Origin: CAZUVM01 sp964623885
GTDB lineage: Bacteria; Verrucomicrobiota; Verrucomicrobiia; Limisphaerales; UBA8199
Direction: 5' to 3'
Assembly: GCA_964623885.1 (NCBI GenBank)
Contig: CAZUVM010000132.1
Coordinates: forward strand, 1 to 61,603
DNA length: 61,603 nt
Of this stretch, positions 30,228 through 38,935 are shown in pieces. Under the pieces are notes generated by a model. That model saw nothing but the letters and a program-made list of their open reading frames with translations. It had not been told where the DNA came from and did no database searches. The position numbers and the translations under genes were made by a program. Within the stretch, counting starts at the first letter, position 1, and every line of letters starts with the position of its first letter.

Positions 30228-31409
30228 ATGAAACGTGTCTTTACCCTCGCGTCTATTTCCGCACTCGCTCTGCTCAGCGTCTCCAGCCGCGGCGCCTCCG
30301 GCATCCCCGCCTTTTACGGCGATGCGCCCGATGAGCATCATCCCTGGGCAGTGCACGATCCCAACCGCCCGCAACCCACCGTCGTCACTGCCGGCACGTT
30401 CAGCTCACAAGCACAGCCCGGCAAGCCGCCATCCGACGCCGTTATTCTGTTCGATGGATCGGACCTCTCGAAGTGGCAATCGGCCGGGGAGGGCGGCGGT
30501 CCGGCCAAATGGCAGGTAAATGACGGACTGCTGATTGTAGAACCCAAAACCGGCGATATCCGCACCAAAGAAGAGTTCGGCGATTGCCAGTTGCACGTCG
30601 AGTGGGCCGAGGCGCCCGACGTGGAGGGCAGCAGCCAGGGTAGGGGGAACAGCGGCATCTTCCTGATGGGCCTGGTGGAAATTCAAGTGCTCGATTCGTA
30701 TCACAATATAACCTACGCGGACGGCCACGCTGCTTCCGTTTATGGCGTTTATCCACCGCTCGTGAACGCCATCCGTCCGCCCGGCGAATTCCAGGTCTAT
30801 GACATCGTTTTCCGCCGCCCAATTTACAAGGACGGCAAAGCTGTTGACCCCGGTTCCGTCACCGTTTTTGTCAACGGCGTTCTGGAGCAGGATCACACGC
30901 CATTGGAAGGGCCCACCGGCCATATGCGCCGCACGCACCCCGAACCGTTCCCGCAGAAAGGACCGCTCAAACTCCAGGACCACGGCAACAAAGTTCGCTT
31001 CCGTAATATTTGGTACCGCCCACTCCCGCCTAACGCGATCGAAGGTGGCACGGATGGTTTTTTAACGACCGAAGCAACAATGGCTAAACGCAAAGAGATT
31101 GCCGCCGATATTCGCCACGATGCTGAACACATGAACAATGAGCCCGCAACCCAAATGTTGCGGCTGATGGAATCGCTCGAATACGAAAACGATCCCGCCA
31201 CGACTCAGCGCGTCGAAGAACTGGCCAAGAACTACCTTGCGAGTCTGAAAGCACTGCCAGCCGATCAGTTGGCGGCCAAAAAAGATGAAGTGCGCCAGGT
31301 CAACTCCGCGTTTCGTTTCCTGGAACGATTTAAAGTGTTGCCAACCAGTTTCGGACCGGCGCAGGACGTCGCAGCCCTCGTCAGGGAACAGCGCTGGGAT
31401 CGGAAATAG
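30228..31409 (+). CDS. Secreted DUF1080 (3-keto-disaccharide hydrolase-like) protein
   Basis: A 393-residue exported protein: signal peptide to about residue 23 (ALALLSVSSRGASG), then a DUF1080 jelly-roll domain, about 70-265. Characteristic segments are DAVILFDGSDLSKWQ, WQVNDGLLIVE, FGDCQLHVEWAEAP, RGNSGIFL and KLQDHGNKVRFRNIWYRPL. Some DUF1080 members cleave 3-keto-glycosides; whether this one does is unknown. A helical C-terminal extension (~275-393) is extra to the domain. Its 3' end overlaps the convergent methyltransferase gene by 29 bp. Confidence 0.88.
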   Translation: MKRVFTLASISALALLSVSSRGASGIPAFYGDAPDEHHPWAVHDPNRPQPTVVTAGTFSSQAQPGKPPSDAVILFDGSDLSKWQSAGEGGGPAKWQVNDGLLIVEPKTGDIRTKEEFGDCQLHVEWAEAPDVEGSSQGRGNSGIFLMGLVEIQVLDSYHNITYADGHAASVYGVYPPLVNAIRPPGEFQVYDIVFRRPIYKDGKAVDPGSVTVFVNGVLEQDHTPLEGPTGHMRRTHPEPFPQKGPLKLQDHGNKVRFRNIWYRPLPPNAIEGGTDGFLTTEATMAKRKEIAADIRHDAEHMNNEPATQMLRLMESLEYENDPATTQRVEELAKNYLASLKALPADQLAAKKDEVRQVNSAFRFLERFKVLPTSFGPAQDVAALVREQRWDRK

Positions 31410-32184
31410 CGGCTCTCGGCACTCCTATGAGATAGGGCACCGGAAACGGACAGCCCGGCGCGCGCTCCAGGCCCGCTTCCCATTCAAATCCCTTGCCATC
31501 CACCTCTTGTGCCATCGCCAGGAGTTCCTGCACCGTGTACGTCCGAAGGCAGGAAACAAATCCGTCGAATAATACTGCCACCGGCAATATCGGCAGCAGA
31601 TAGGTCCAGAACAACCGCGACCAGCGAAACGGCCGTACCTTGGGCGTCAGCAGCCAAACTGTCAGTGGCACCAGCGACATCAAAATCAACGCCAAAGCTG
31701 TGCGGGCCGTGCCTTCGAAAATCGCAATCCCTTGCCGGTGCCGCGCCGCCGCGGCGAGAATGGCTTTGGCTTGCTGCGGATCAAAGTGATGGAATGATGT
31801 AAACATCGTGCGAAAACCGGTCAGCCGCGCCGGGACTTGCGTCGCGTCCACCGACTCCCTTTCAAAGCGGATTCCACGCATTTGCTCAGCCACGGACGCG
31901 AACGCTGCCGTATTGGGGTACTTGTCCGTTAAGCAAATGGAGATCTCCACTCCTTCGGCCCGCAGTGCTGGCAGCAAGTCGATCCACGGCCCGCCGGCGC
32001 CGGAGCACAAATCGATAACCTGCGTCGCGCCGCACCGCTTAATTGCCTGCGCCAGGCGTGCCGCAAACCCCTCGTAAATTCGGGTAGTGCGTTGCGCGGT
32101 GACCAGGTAATCCGTCACCGCGTCGCGAAATAACCGCGGCCACCAGCGCAGATCTTCAAGCTCGAACAACTGTCGGCGCTTCAT
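31381..32184 (-). CDS. SAM-dependent methyltransferase with membrane segment
   Basis: A 267-residue class I methyltransferase. Motif I is QVIDLCSGAGGPWIDLL (about 55-71), an acidic residue ends strand 2 (CLTDKYPN), and FTSFHHFDP sits at the motif IV/post-IV position. Residues about 165-212 include two hydrophobic stretches (ALALILMSLVPLTVWLL and LFWTYLLPILPVAVLF), so the enzyme is probably membrane-attached. The substrate is unknown. It is separated from the symporter gene by 51 bp and transcribed in the same direction. Confidence 0.8.
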   Translation of the reverse strand: MKRRQLFELEDLRWWPRLFRDAVTDYLVTAQRTTRIYEGFAARLAQAIKRCGATQVIDLCSGAGGPWIDLLPALRAEGVEISICLTDKYPNTAAFASVAEQMRGIRFERESVDATQVPARLTGFRTMFTSFHHFDPQQAKAILAAAARHRQGIAIFEGTARTALALILMSLVPLTVWLLTPKVRPFRWSRLFWTYLLPILPVAVLFDGFVSCLRTYTVQELLAMAQEVDGKGFEWEAGLERAPGCPFPVPYLIGVPRAAISDPSAVP

Positions 32185-32235
32185 GCTTCAGCAACAATCG
32201 ATTCCCGCCGAATCGTTGCTGAACCACCATCGAAA

Positions 32236-33528
32236 TCAAGCCGTACTCTGTTTGAATTGTCCTTCCCAACGCGCCATCACCACCGACGCAACGCAGTTCC
32301 CCAGTAGATTTACCGAAGTGCGAGCCATATCCAGAAAGGCTTCCACGCCCAATACCACAGTCACACCCTCCATCGGCAAACCAAAAGTTGCTACTGTCCC
32401 TGACAAGACAACCAATCCCGCTCGCGGCACTCCTGCTGCTCCTTTGCTGGTGACCATAAGAGTTAGCAGCAGCACAACTTGCTGGCGCAGACTCAGATGA
32501 ATCCCGGCGGCCTGGGCCACGAACAGTGCCGTCAGGGAAAGATAAAGCGCGGTGCCGTCCAGGTTGAACGAATAGCCCGCGGGCAGCACGAATGAGACTA
32601 TTCTCCGTGGGACTCCAAACTTTACCATGCGCTGCAGCGCATCCGGAAGCGCCGCTTCGGACGACGCCGTCGAGAAGGCCAGCAAGGTGGGTTCGCGCAA
32701 GGTCCTAAAAAATGCCGCCACCGGGATGCGGGCCAGGAGCAACACCGGCACCAGGACCAGGACAATGAACAACCCTTGCGCGCAATAGAGCGTGCCCACC
32801 AGTTTGCCAAGGCCGGCAAGAATCGAGAAACCATTCTGGCCAACTGTGTGCGCCAGCGCGGCCGCTACGCCGAACGGCGCGACGCACATAACAATGCCCG
32901 TGAACTTAAACATGACTTCGGACAACCCTTCGAAGAACTCCAACATGGTTTGCCTTGGCTTGCCCTGAACCTGACCCAGCGCAACGCCAAAGACGATAGA
33001 GAAAATGACGACCTGCAGAACGTCGTTGCGCGCGGCGGCGTCAGCCAGGCTTTGCGGCACCAAATGCTCCAGCACGCCCCTAAAGCTGAGCTGGCTGGAA
33101 TCAAATGAGCTCGCGGGCTTGGCCGCTGCGCCGAGCTGGATCCCCGCGCCCGGCTGAACCAGGTTGACGATTGCAAGCCCCAGCAGCAGAGCAAAAGTGC
33201 TCACCACCTCGAAATAAATGACGGATTTCAGCGCCAGCCGGCCTACAGCTTTAAGGTCATCGGTGTGCCCGGCAATTCCCACCACGAGCGTGGCGAACAG
33301 CAACGGCACAATGATGCACTTGATCAGCCGAATGAACAGATCGGAGACTATGCCCACACGCGCCGCTGCCGCAGGGAACTGCCATCCGAAAAGTACGCCG
33401 ACGAACATTCCCAAGACGATCCAATGACTCAGCGAAAAGCGGCGAAAGGGCGCAACCATTCGGCCGATGAAAATAGTCGAAGCATTCGCCAGGTCACGCC
33501 TAAAGCCGCCGAACTCTCGCGATGTCAT
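32236..33528 (-). CDS. Dicarboxylate/amino acid:cation symporter (DAACS family)
   Basis: A 430-residue transporter with the GltPh/DctA layout: FIRLIKCIIVPLLFATLVVGIA in helix 3, the NLDGTALY version of the NMDGT motif in helix 7, and SKGAAGVPRAGLVVLSGT in hairpin 2. It should import glutamate, aspartate or C4-dicarboxylates with Na+ or H+. ATG 33528 is chosen, because it gives a normal family length and is preceded by GAAGGCGGG at a suitable distance; the frame is open to 33612. Confidence 0.9.
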   Translation of the reverse strand: MTSREFGGFRRDLANASTIFIGRMVAPFRRFSLSHWIVLGMFVGVLFGWQFPAAAARVGIVSDLFIRLIKCIIVPLLFATLVVGIAGHTDDLKAVGRLALKSVIYFEVVSTFALLLGLAIVNLVQPGAGIQLGAAAKPASSFDSSQLSFRGVLEHLVPQSLADAAARNDVLQVVIFSIVFGVALGQVQGKPRQTMLEFFEGLSEVMFKFTGIVMCVAPFGVAAALAHTVGQNGFSILAGLGKLVGTLYCAQGLFIVLVLVPVLLLARIPVAAFFRTLREPTLLAFSTASSEAALPDALQRMVKFGVPRRIVSFVLPAGYSFNLDGTALYLSLTALFVAQAAGIHLSLRQQVVLLLTLMVTSKGAAGVPRAGLVVLSGTVATFGLPMEGVTVVLGVEAFLDMARTSVNLLGNCVASVVMARWEGQFKQSTA

Positions 33529-33612
33529 TGACCCGCCTTCAGCGTTCAGGAGGGTCAAAGCGCCTGCCCCGTGCTTGACCACAGCGCACCGTCCTGTCAC
33601 TATCCTGCTCAA

Positions 33613-33687
33613 TGAGTGAGAGTCGATTCACTCACGCGTGCGTTGCCCACCCATCCGCGGGCATAGGAGTTGAGTTCACTGCAGTGA
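33613..33687. promoter_or_regulatory. Possible operator region with two palindromes
   Basis: Between the divergent symporter and the plus-strand unknown gene lie TGAGTGA...TCACTCA (33613-33619 and 33628-33634) and a perfect 12-bp palindrome TCACTGCAGTGA (33676-33687). Both share the TCACT half. They could bind a dimeric regulator. No regulator gene is adjacent, so this is suggestive only. Confidence 0.35.
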
Positions 33688-33747
33688 GGCATTTTGTGGG
33701 GCCACGCTCCGGTAACTAACCAAACTGTTTTAGAGGAGAACATTCAT

Positions 33748-34146
33748 ATGGCCGTTTCGCTAACCAAGGTCACTCCCAACCCAACGATCCCGCCGGGGAT
33801 TTCTCGCGGCGGTTTGCAGGTCTTTAGCGGCATTGTCGAATGCAGATTCAGAGGAGAATACGGCGGGACTGCAAGAGACACCCTGACTTTTGCGGTGGGT
33901 CCGGTGGCCTTCGACGGGCAATCGGAACCGCCCACCGCCAGTTGCACTGTGTCCCCAGCCAGCTTCGGTTTTGACGGTGCGGGAAGGGATGCGCTCTGGG
34001 CCGTTGACAGTGCCGCGGTCACCAATTTCGTGAATATCAACGAAAGTGCGGGAACCGCCGATCTGGAAGTCGTCGCCGACCTGGCCGTGCGAGCCCAGGA
34101 AGCCCTGATGCTTCGCGTTAATTACACGCTGTTCTACATGGTATAG
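33748..34146 (+). CDS. Unknown small protein
   Basis: A 132-residue protein starting MAVSLTKVTPNP. ATG 33748 has the strongest Shine-Dalgarno seen in the window (AGAGGAGA, seven bases before the ATG), which decides the start. No signal peptide or membrane segment. The sequence is beta-rich with alternating hydrophobics (LTFAVGPVAF, LMLRVNYTLFYMV) and a single AGRDALWAVDSAAVTN turn. I do not recognise the family. The remnant gene at 34225 follows on the same strand. Confidence 0.7.
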   Translation: MAVSLTKVTPNPTIPPGISRGGLQVFSGIVECRFRGEYGGTARDTLTFAVGPVAFDGQSEPPTASCTVSPASFGFDGAGRDALWAVDSAAVTNFVNINESAGTADLEVVADLAVRAQEALMLRVNYTLFYMV

Positions 34147-34224
34147 CGCAGACTTCCGACTCGATTCGAAGGTTTGCCCCGGACCATTTTGCTTGAAACT
34201 TTTTGACTGGGGATTGGGTGTTAA

Positions 34225-34872
34225 CGAAAGAACGGCCGTCTGAGACGAACACGAAAAATAGTCTATGAAGCTAAAATCCCCGACCTCCAGCTCGTCACCG
34301 ACCAGGATTGGCTCGACGCAGCCAAGGGGCAACTCAACACCGAGACCGACTTTCGCCAGGCGCTGAGCGCCCTCCGCGGCTCGGCCGAAAACAAGGTCGC
34401 GGCGCTCCTTCGGCCCGCACTCAAGAAATACCTCGATGCCAACGGGGACAAATTCCCGGCCAACGTTTCCGATTTGCAGGATTATTTGAGCTCACCTTTG
34501 GATCCGGCCATCCTGCAGCGGTGGCAAGTGGCTCCGGCGACGGATCTTTCCAACCTCGGCATGGGCGGCAAATGGATCATCACTGAAGGCAGCACCGTCG
34601 ATGACGAATATGATCAACGCCGGGCCATTGGTCCCAATGGTTACGGCACGTGCTCCAGCCAGCAACCGCCTGGCATCTATGTGCTGGCCCCGGCCTTAAA
34701 AGCTTTCCTCGTCGACAATAACGGAGTCCAACCCAGCGATCCATCCCAGCTCCAGCCCTATGCTTCGACCGTTTCCCAACGCAGTGCGCTTCAGCACGTG
34801 ATCGCCCAATTCAGCACCATGTCGCCCGAACAGCGCGGCGGTTTGGTCAAATCCATGCAGGATCTCAAGTGA
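34225..34872 (+). pseudogene. Open frame without a start codon; probable 5'-truncated gene
   Basis: A frame open from just after a TAA (34222-34224) to 34872 that looks like real protein throughout: two related units, one around LKKYLDANGDKFPANVSDLQ and one around LKAFLVDNNGVQPSDPSQLQ, each followed by a helical stretch. There is no ATG, GTG or TTG before TTG 34474, which lies inside the first unit. So the 5' end is missing, or a frameshift or rare start (CTG 34240) hides it. The residual part is soluble and Gln/Ser-rich. No known function; a C-terminal tail of a larger regulatory or secreted protein is possible. Confidence 0.5.
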
Positions 34873-34893
34873 AGTGAGTTAGTCCAATGGCCA

Positions 34894-36624
34894 TTAAGGC
34901 GAGACTGCGCGATAAAAACGGATAGGCGGCAACAAAGTGTTAGTGTCATTAAACTCAAATAACCCGGTTTCGTTGTTCGTCACAATGCCGATTTGCTCCC
35001 AATTGAGCAGATTCGTCGAAGCCTGAATAATAAAGAACGCCCCCGGGCCGGCGGAGCCCCGCACCCTCATGGTGCCATCCGGGGCGCGCGAGAGGATGAG
35101 CCGTAACTGTGCGACAGCCTCCATGCACATGCCCAGGCTGCCCGCGGCATAGATGCCTTGGATTTCACCGGCCGAAAGCGCGCGGTTGAATACCGCCGGC
35201 TCGTCGATCATCCCGAAAAAGGTCCCGCCCCGCGCATCCCCACGCGAGCCAATCGCAATAGCCGCAGTGCACGAGCAAGTCCCATCATCAAAAGTGTAGG
35301 GCTCGTGCGGAACATATGCTGGCGTCGCTTGTGCCACTCCGTCCACGTAGAAAACCGCATTGGACCCTGCTTTGGTCACTGCCAGGTGATGCCAGTCGAG
35401 ATCCGTGATGAGGGACGCCGAGATCACTCCATCGATATCTGTGCGGCTAAGAATTAATCGCCCATCGTTGGCTACCGCCAGGATGTAGCCGCCGCGACCG
35501 TAGCCGATGATACAAGCGCCGTCTCCGCAAACTGAACCGTCAGCCCCCAAGACATCGAACGAAGTCACTGTGGGGCTGGAGCGCTTGATCCACGCTCCCA
35601 GGGTGAAATCCTGCAATTGAAGGTTGGCGGGATTGCCCAGGTCGATTCGATCCCGGTGAGTGCCATCAAACACAAAAGCCTGTCCCACCACGCCGGGGCC
35701 ATAGGTTACTGTTCCGGTCCCAACGATAGTTCCGTTATTGCCGCCTACTACGTCCGCAGTGGAATTATTCCCCCGCCACCAACTCACCAGCCCCACGGGC
35801 AGAGGAACACAAGCGGGCGGACACATGCCCGCGCTGCTAGCAGTGTAAATGGACTGAATTTCGCTGGCTGAGAGCGCACGGTTGAATACCGCCGGCTCAT
35901 CGATCATGCCGTAAAAGGTTCCGCCCCGCCCATCCCCACGCGAACCAATCGCGATGGCGGCGCTGCACGAGCAAGTCCCGTCATCAAAAGTGTAGGGCTC
36001 ATGCGGAACATATGCTGGTGTCTCCTGCGCCACTCCGTCCACATAGAAAACCGCGTTGGACCCGGATTTGGTGACCGCCAGGTGATGCCAATTGAGGTCC
36101 GTGATCAGCGGAGCTGAGATCACTCCGTCGATATCCGTCCGGCTCAGAATCAATCGCCCGTCATTGGCTAAGGCCAGGATGTAGCCCCCGCGACCGTATC
36201 CGATGATACACGCGCCGTCGCCGCATACCGAACCGTCGGCACCAAGAACATCGAATGATGTCACCGTCGGGCTGGAGCGCTTGATCCAGGCTGCCAGGCT
36301 GAAATCCTGCAATTGAAGGCTGGCGGGATTGCCCAGGTCGATTCGATCCCGGTGAGTGCCATCGAACACAAAAGCCTGTCCAACCATGCCAGGGCCATAG
36401 GTTACTGTTCCCGTTCCCGCAATGGTTCCGTTATTGCCGCCCACCACGTCCGCGGCGGAGTTCTCTCCCGGCCACCAACTTATCAGCCCTGCTGGGGCCT
36501 TGGCGCATCCGGTTACATCCGCTTCAGCGCACAGCCCTATACACAAAATAGCACCGATAAACTGATAGGAAATGGCTCTTGAAGCTGCGTCCGGAACGGA
36601 GAATCGCTTTATGGACCCGCACAT
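34894..36624 (-). CDS. Secreted protein with two near-identical LamG-type domains
   Basis: A 576-residue exported protein: signal peptide (FIGAILCIGLCAEA), two concanavalin/LamG-like modules (about 46-270 and 278-502), then a ~60-residue C-terminal module ending PPIRFYRAVSP. Each LamG module has GLVSWW or GLISWW, AFVFDGTHRDRIDLGN, WHHLAVTKSGSNAVFYVDG and MIDEPAVFNRALS. The modules are offset by 696 bp (232 codons) and differ at few positions, so the duplication is recent or kept similar by recombination. LamG domains bind glycans or proteins; no catalytic domain is attached. A surface or secreted lectin-like role is likely. Confidence 0.88.
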   Translation of the reverse strand: MCGSIKRFSVPDAASRAISYQFIGAILCIGLCAEADVTGCAKAPAGLISWWPGENSAADVVGGNNGTIAGTGTVTYGPGMVGQAFVFDGTHRDRIDLGNPASLQLQDFSLAAWIKRSSPTVTSFDVLGADGSVCGDGACIIGYGRGGYILALANDGRLILSRTDIDGVISAPLITDLNWHHLAVTKSGSNAVFYVDGVAQETPAYVPHEPYTFDDGTCSCSAAIAIGSRGDGRGGTFYGMIDEPAVFNRALSASEIQSIYTASSAGMCPPACVPLPVGLVSWWRGNNSTADVVGGNNGTIVGTGTVTYGPGVVGQAFVFDGTHRDRIDLGNPANLQLQDFTLGAWIKRSSPTVTSFDVLGADGSVCGDGACIIGYGRGGYILAVANDGRLILSRTDIDGVISASLITDLDWHHLAVTKAGSNAVFYVDGVAQATPAYVPHEPYTFDDGTCSCTAAIAIGSRGDARGGTFFGMIDEPAVFNRALSAGEIQGIYAAGSLGMCMEAVAQLRLILSRAPDGTMRVRGSAGPGAFFIIQASTNLLNWEQIGIVTNNETGLFEFNDTNTLLPPIRFYRAVSP

Positions 36625-36716
36625 AATTCACCCTCGCTGAAACGATACTTCTGCCACTGCATCAGGTTTGTCAATAGGGATCTCCGGAGCGCCTATTACG
36701 CGAAACACGAAAAAGG

Positions 36717-38274
36717 TTGGCAGCAATCTCCAAAGCAGCGATAACAAGCGCGCGCTCATCGCCGGCGAGAATCATGGATGTGCAACTCGCTTATATGCCT
36801 GTTCCGAGAAAACCGCTCGCGCCACGAGTCCCACTCGCCTCTCTGGCGCGTACGCTCATCCAACTAGCAGCGATTTTGATCCTCTTAGTTGCTTTGCCTC
36901 TGGCAGCCGCCACGCAACCCAATTTCCTGATTATCCTGGCGGAACGACTGCACATACAATGACTTGCCTATTTACGGCGGCCGCAATGCCCACTCGCCAA
37001 ACCTGGACAAACTCGCTAACCAGGGCCTCACGTTCAATCGCGCCTACGTCAGCATGTCCATCTGTCAGCCCTGCCGATCCGAGCTTTACACAGGGCAGTA
37101 CCCGCTGCGCAATGGTTGTACCTGGAACCACTCCGCCAGCCGACCCTCAACGCGCAGTCTGCCAACTTACCTCGCTGCGCGTGGCTACCGTACAGGCATC
37201 GCCGGCAAGGTGGACGTGTTCCCCAAGGCTTGCTTCCCATTCGAAGACGTGCCCGGGTTTGATGGGAATTGTGTGGATAACCCAACCAAGCCGCATTCGC
37301 TGGCGGGTGTCCGCGATTTCATTAGCCGCAGAAGCGACCAACCATTCTGTCTCGTGATTGGCCTGGTCGAACCGCATGTCCCATGGGTGATGGGCGATCC
37401 TTCTCAATACCCGCCCGCTAAAATCCGACTGCCCCCGAATATCGCGGACACGCCAAGGACCCGCCAGGATTTCGGCAAGTACCTGGCTGAAATCACCTAT
37501 ATGGACGGCCAGGTCGGCGAAATCCTGACCGAGCTGTGGGCTGCGGGCCTTGAAACCAACACGCTCGTCCTGTTCACCAGCGAACAAGGTTCTCAGTTCC
37601 CAGGTAACAAGTGGACCTGCTGGGACACCGGCCTGCACACCGGATTGATTGCACGATGGCCGGGGCGCATTGCCCCGGGGAGCCGCACCGATGCCCTGGT
37701 AGGATACGTGGACATATTGCCCACGCTCCTGGACCTGGCGGGAACGGGCCCTGCCGAATTGGGCGCCACCCTCGATGGGACGAGTTTCGCGGCGGTACTC
37801 CGCGGTGAGCGCGACACTCATCGCAACTATGCGTTCGGCATACACAACAACCTTCCCGAAGGTCCCTCGTTTCCAAGCCGAACCGCTACCGATGGCGAGT
37901 GGCGGTACATCCGCAACTTATTGCCCGACGAGATCTACATCCAAAAGTACATCATGGGCCTTCAGGGCGATGGCCAGCTCAACAATCCCTATTGGGGCAC
38001 CTGGCTCTTTTCGACCGAGCAAAAACCCGAATCCTATCGCCTCGTCAAACGTTGCCTTAAACGGCCGCCGGAGGAGCTCTATCATACCTCAGTCGACGCC
38101 TATGAAATGACGAATCTCTGTGCCGATCCGAAATCTCAACTCATCAAAGCGCGGCTCAGTGCCGAGCTGGATCGTTGGTTGGCTGAGCAAGGCGACCCCG
38201 GCAGCGCGCTCGACACCCAGGACGCCCTGCAAGCGGCTCGAGATGGAAAGCTCAAATACCTTCCTCAGCGGTAG
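36717..38274 (+). pseudogene. Sulfatase, interrupted by a single-base frameshift
   Basis: The 5' part (36717 or ATG 36774 to ~36943) encodes a hydrophobic signal and AATQPNFLIILA; the 3' part (from 36964) begins LPIYGGRNAHSPNLDKLA. Deleting one A at 36943-36944 joins them as LADDCTYNDLPIYGG, the usual sulfatase calcium site. The remaining 436 residues are intact, with the formylglycine motif C-Q-P-C-R followed by SELYTG, GIAGKVDVFP, and VLFTSEQGSQF near the second metal site. Family members remove sulfate from polysaccharides or glycosaminoglycans after export and FGE maturation. The frameshift may be real, a sequencing error or an assembly error. I do not see a sulfatase-maturing enzyme gene nearby. 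Confidence 0.8.
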
Positions 38275-38295
38275 GGACTCCGTCCCGGGGTACCC

Positions 38296-38334
38296 ATCTT
38301 CCCCATGAGGAGAAGGGGGATGTCGCTTTTTTTC
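38296..38334 (+). terminator. Possible terminator after sulfatase
   Basis: An imperfect hairpin (CATCTTCCCC ... GGGGGATG) followed within a few bases by a run of seven T. It is placed 22 bases after the sulfatase stop. The stem is mismatched, so confidence is modest. Confidence 0.35.
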
Positions 38335-38525
38335 TTCGTTTTCATCGTCGTTATAATTGTCAGCGTAATCCCTGACTGCTTCACGCTGTGTTCGACCGGT
38401 CACTCCTTCGAACAGCTAAGAGATTTGGCACCGCTGGTCTTTTGTAAGGCGGACCATTACCAGGACTTGGGGTGATTTGCCAATTTATCCCGTGGGCCTT
38501 TCCGCGCAATAATCTCTCTCGAACA

Positions 38526-38816
38526 ATGAAGCGAGTCATACGAAAGCGAGGGAGCTTACTTTATCTGGGATCCAATGGTGAATGGACCACTGATTTATGT
38601 TTAGCGATCACTTTTGAAAACGTGTCGTCTGCTTTGTGGTATTGGGAAACGAATTGCGCCGCCGATGCAGAGTATGTGGTTATTATGGGCAACAGTCCTT
38701 CAGAAGAAGACGATCTGTCGTTGCCACTGTTGCCGCGTAAGAGCGCGACAAAGCAGGAGCATTTCAAAGTGCCCGGGTTCATACCAGGAGGGTTGACCGC
38801 ACAAAAAAAGTCTTAG
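38526..38816 (+). CDS. Unknown 96-residue protein
   Basis: A 96-residue cytoplasmic-looking protein. The core SLLYLGSNGEWTTDLCLAITFENVSSAL has the strand-turn-helix look of small proteins in which an Asn-Gly-x-Trp turn is followed by an alpha/beta hairpin; I do not know a name for it. ATG 38526 is used because upstream residues look unlike protein. A clear rho-independent terminator follows 21 bp after the stop, supporting a real transcription unit. Confidence 0.6.
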   Translation: MKRVIRKRGSLLYLGSNGEWTTDLCLAITFENVSSALWYWETNCAADAEYVVIMGNSPSEEDDLSLPLLPRKSATKQEHFKVPGFIPGGLTAQKKS

Positions 38817-38837
38817 TTCCCCCACCGATAAACAACC

Positions 38838-38876
38838 AAACCCCGCGGGCGGTTAAGGTCGCCTTGTGGGGTTTTT
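38838..38876 (+). terminator. Rho-independent terminator
   Basis: AAACCCC (38838-38844) pairs with GGGGTTT (38868-38874). An inner GGCG/CGCC stem closes the loop, and TTTTT follows. It terminates the 96-residue gene. The A-run on the 5' side means it may also work for transcripts coming the other way. Confidence 0.8.
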
Positions 38877-38935
38877 CAATGGAAGCACGCTAAGGAGATC
38901 AGGAATGGATGGCGGCCGTGGGCTTCGAATTTGCG

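Noticed and set aside
30051..30374. A frame encoding an Asn-Arg repeat
   Set aside because: It is produced by the hexanucleotide array and runs into the start of the DUF1080 gene on the other strand.
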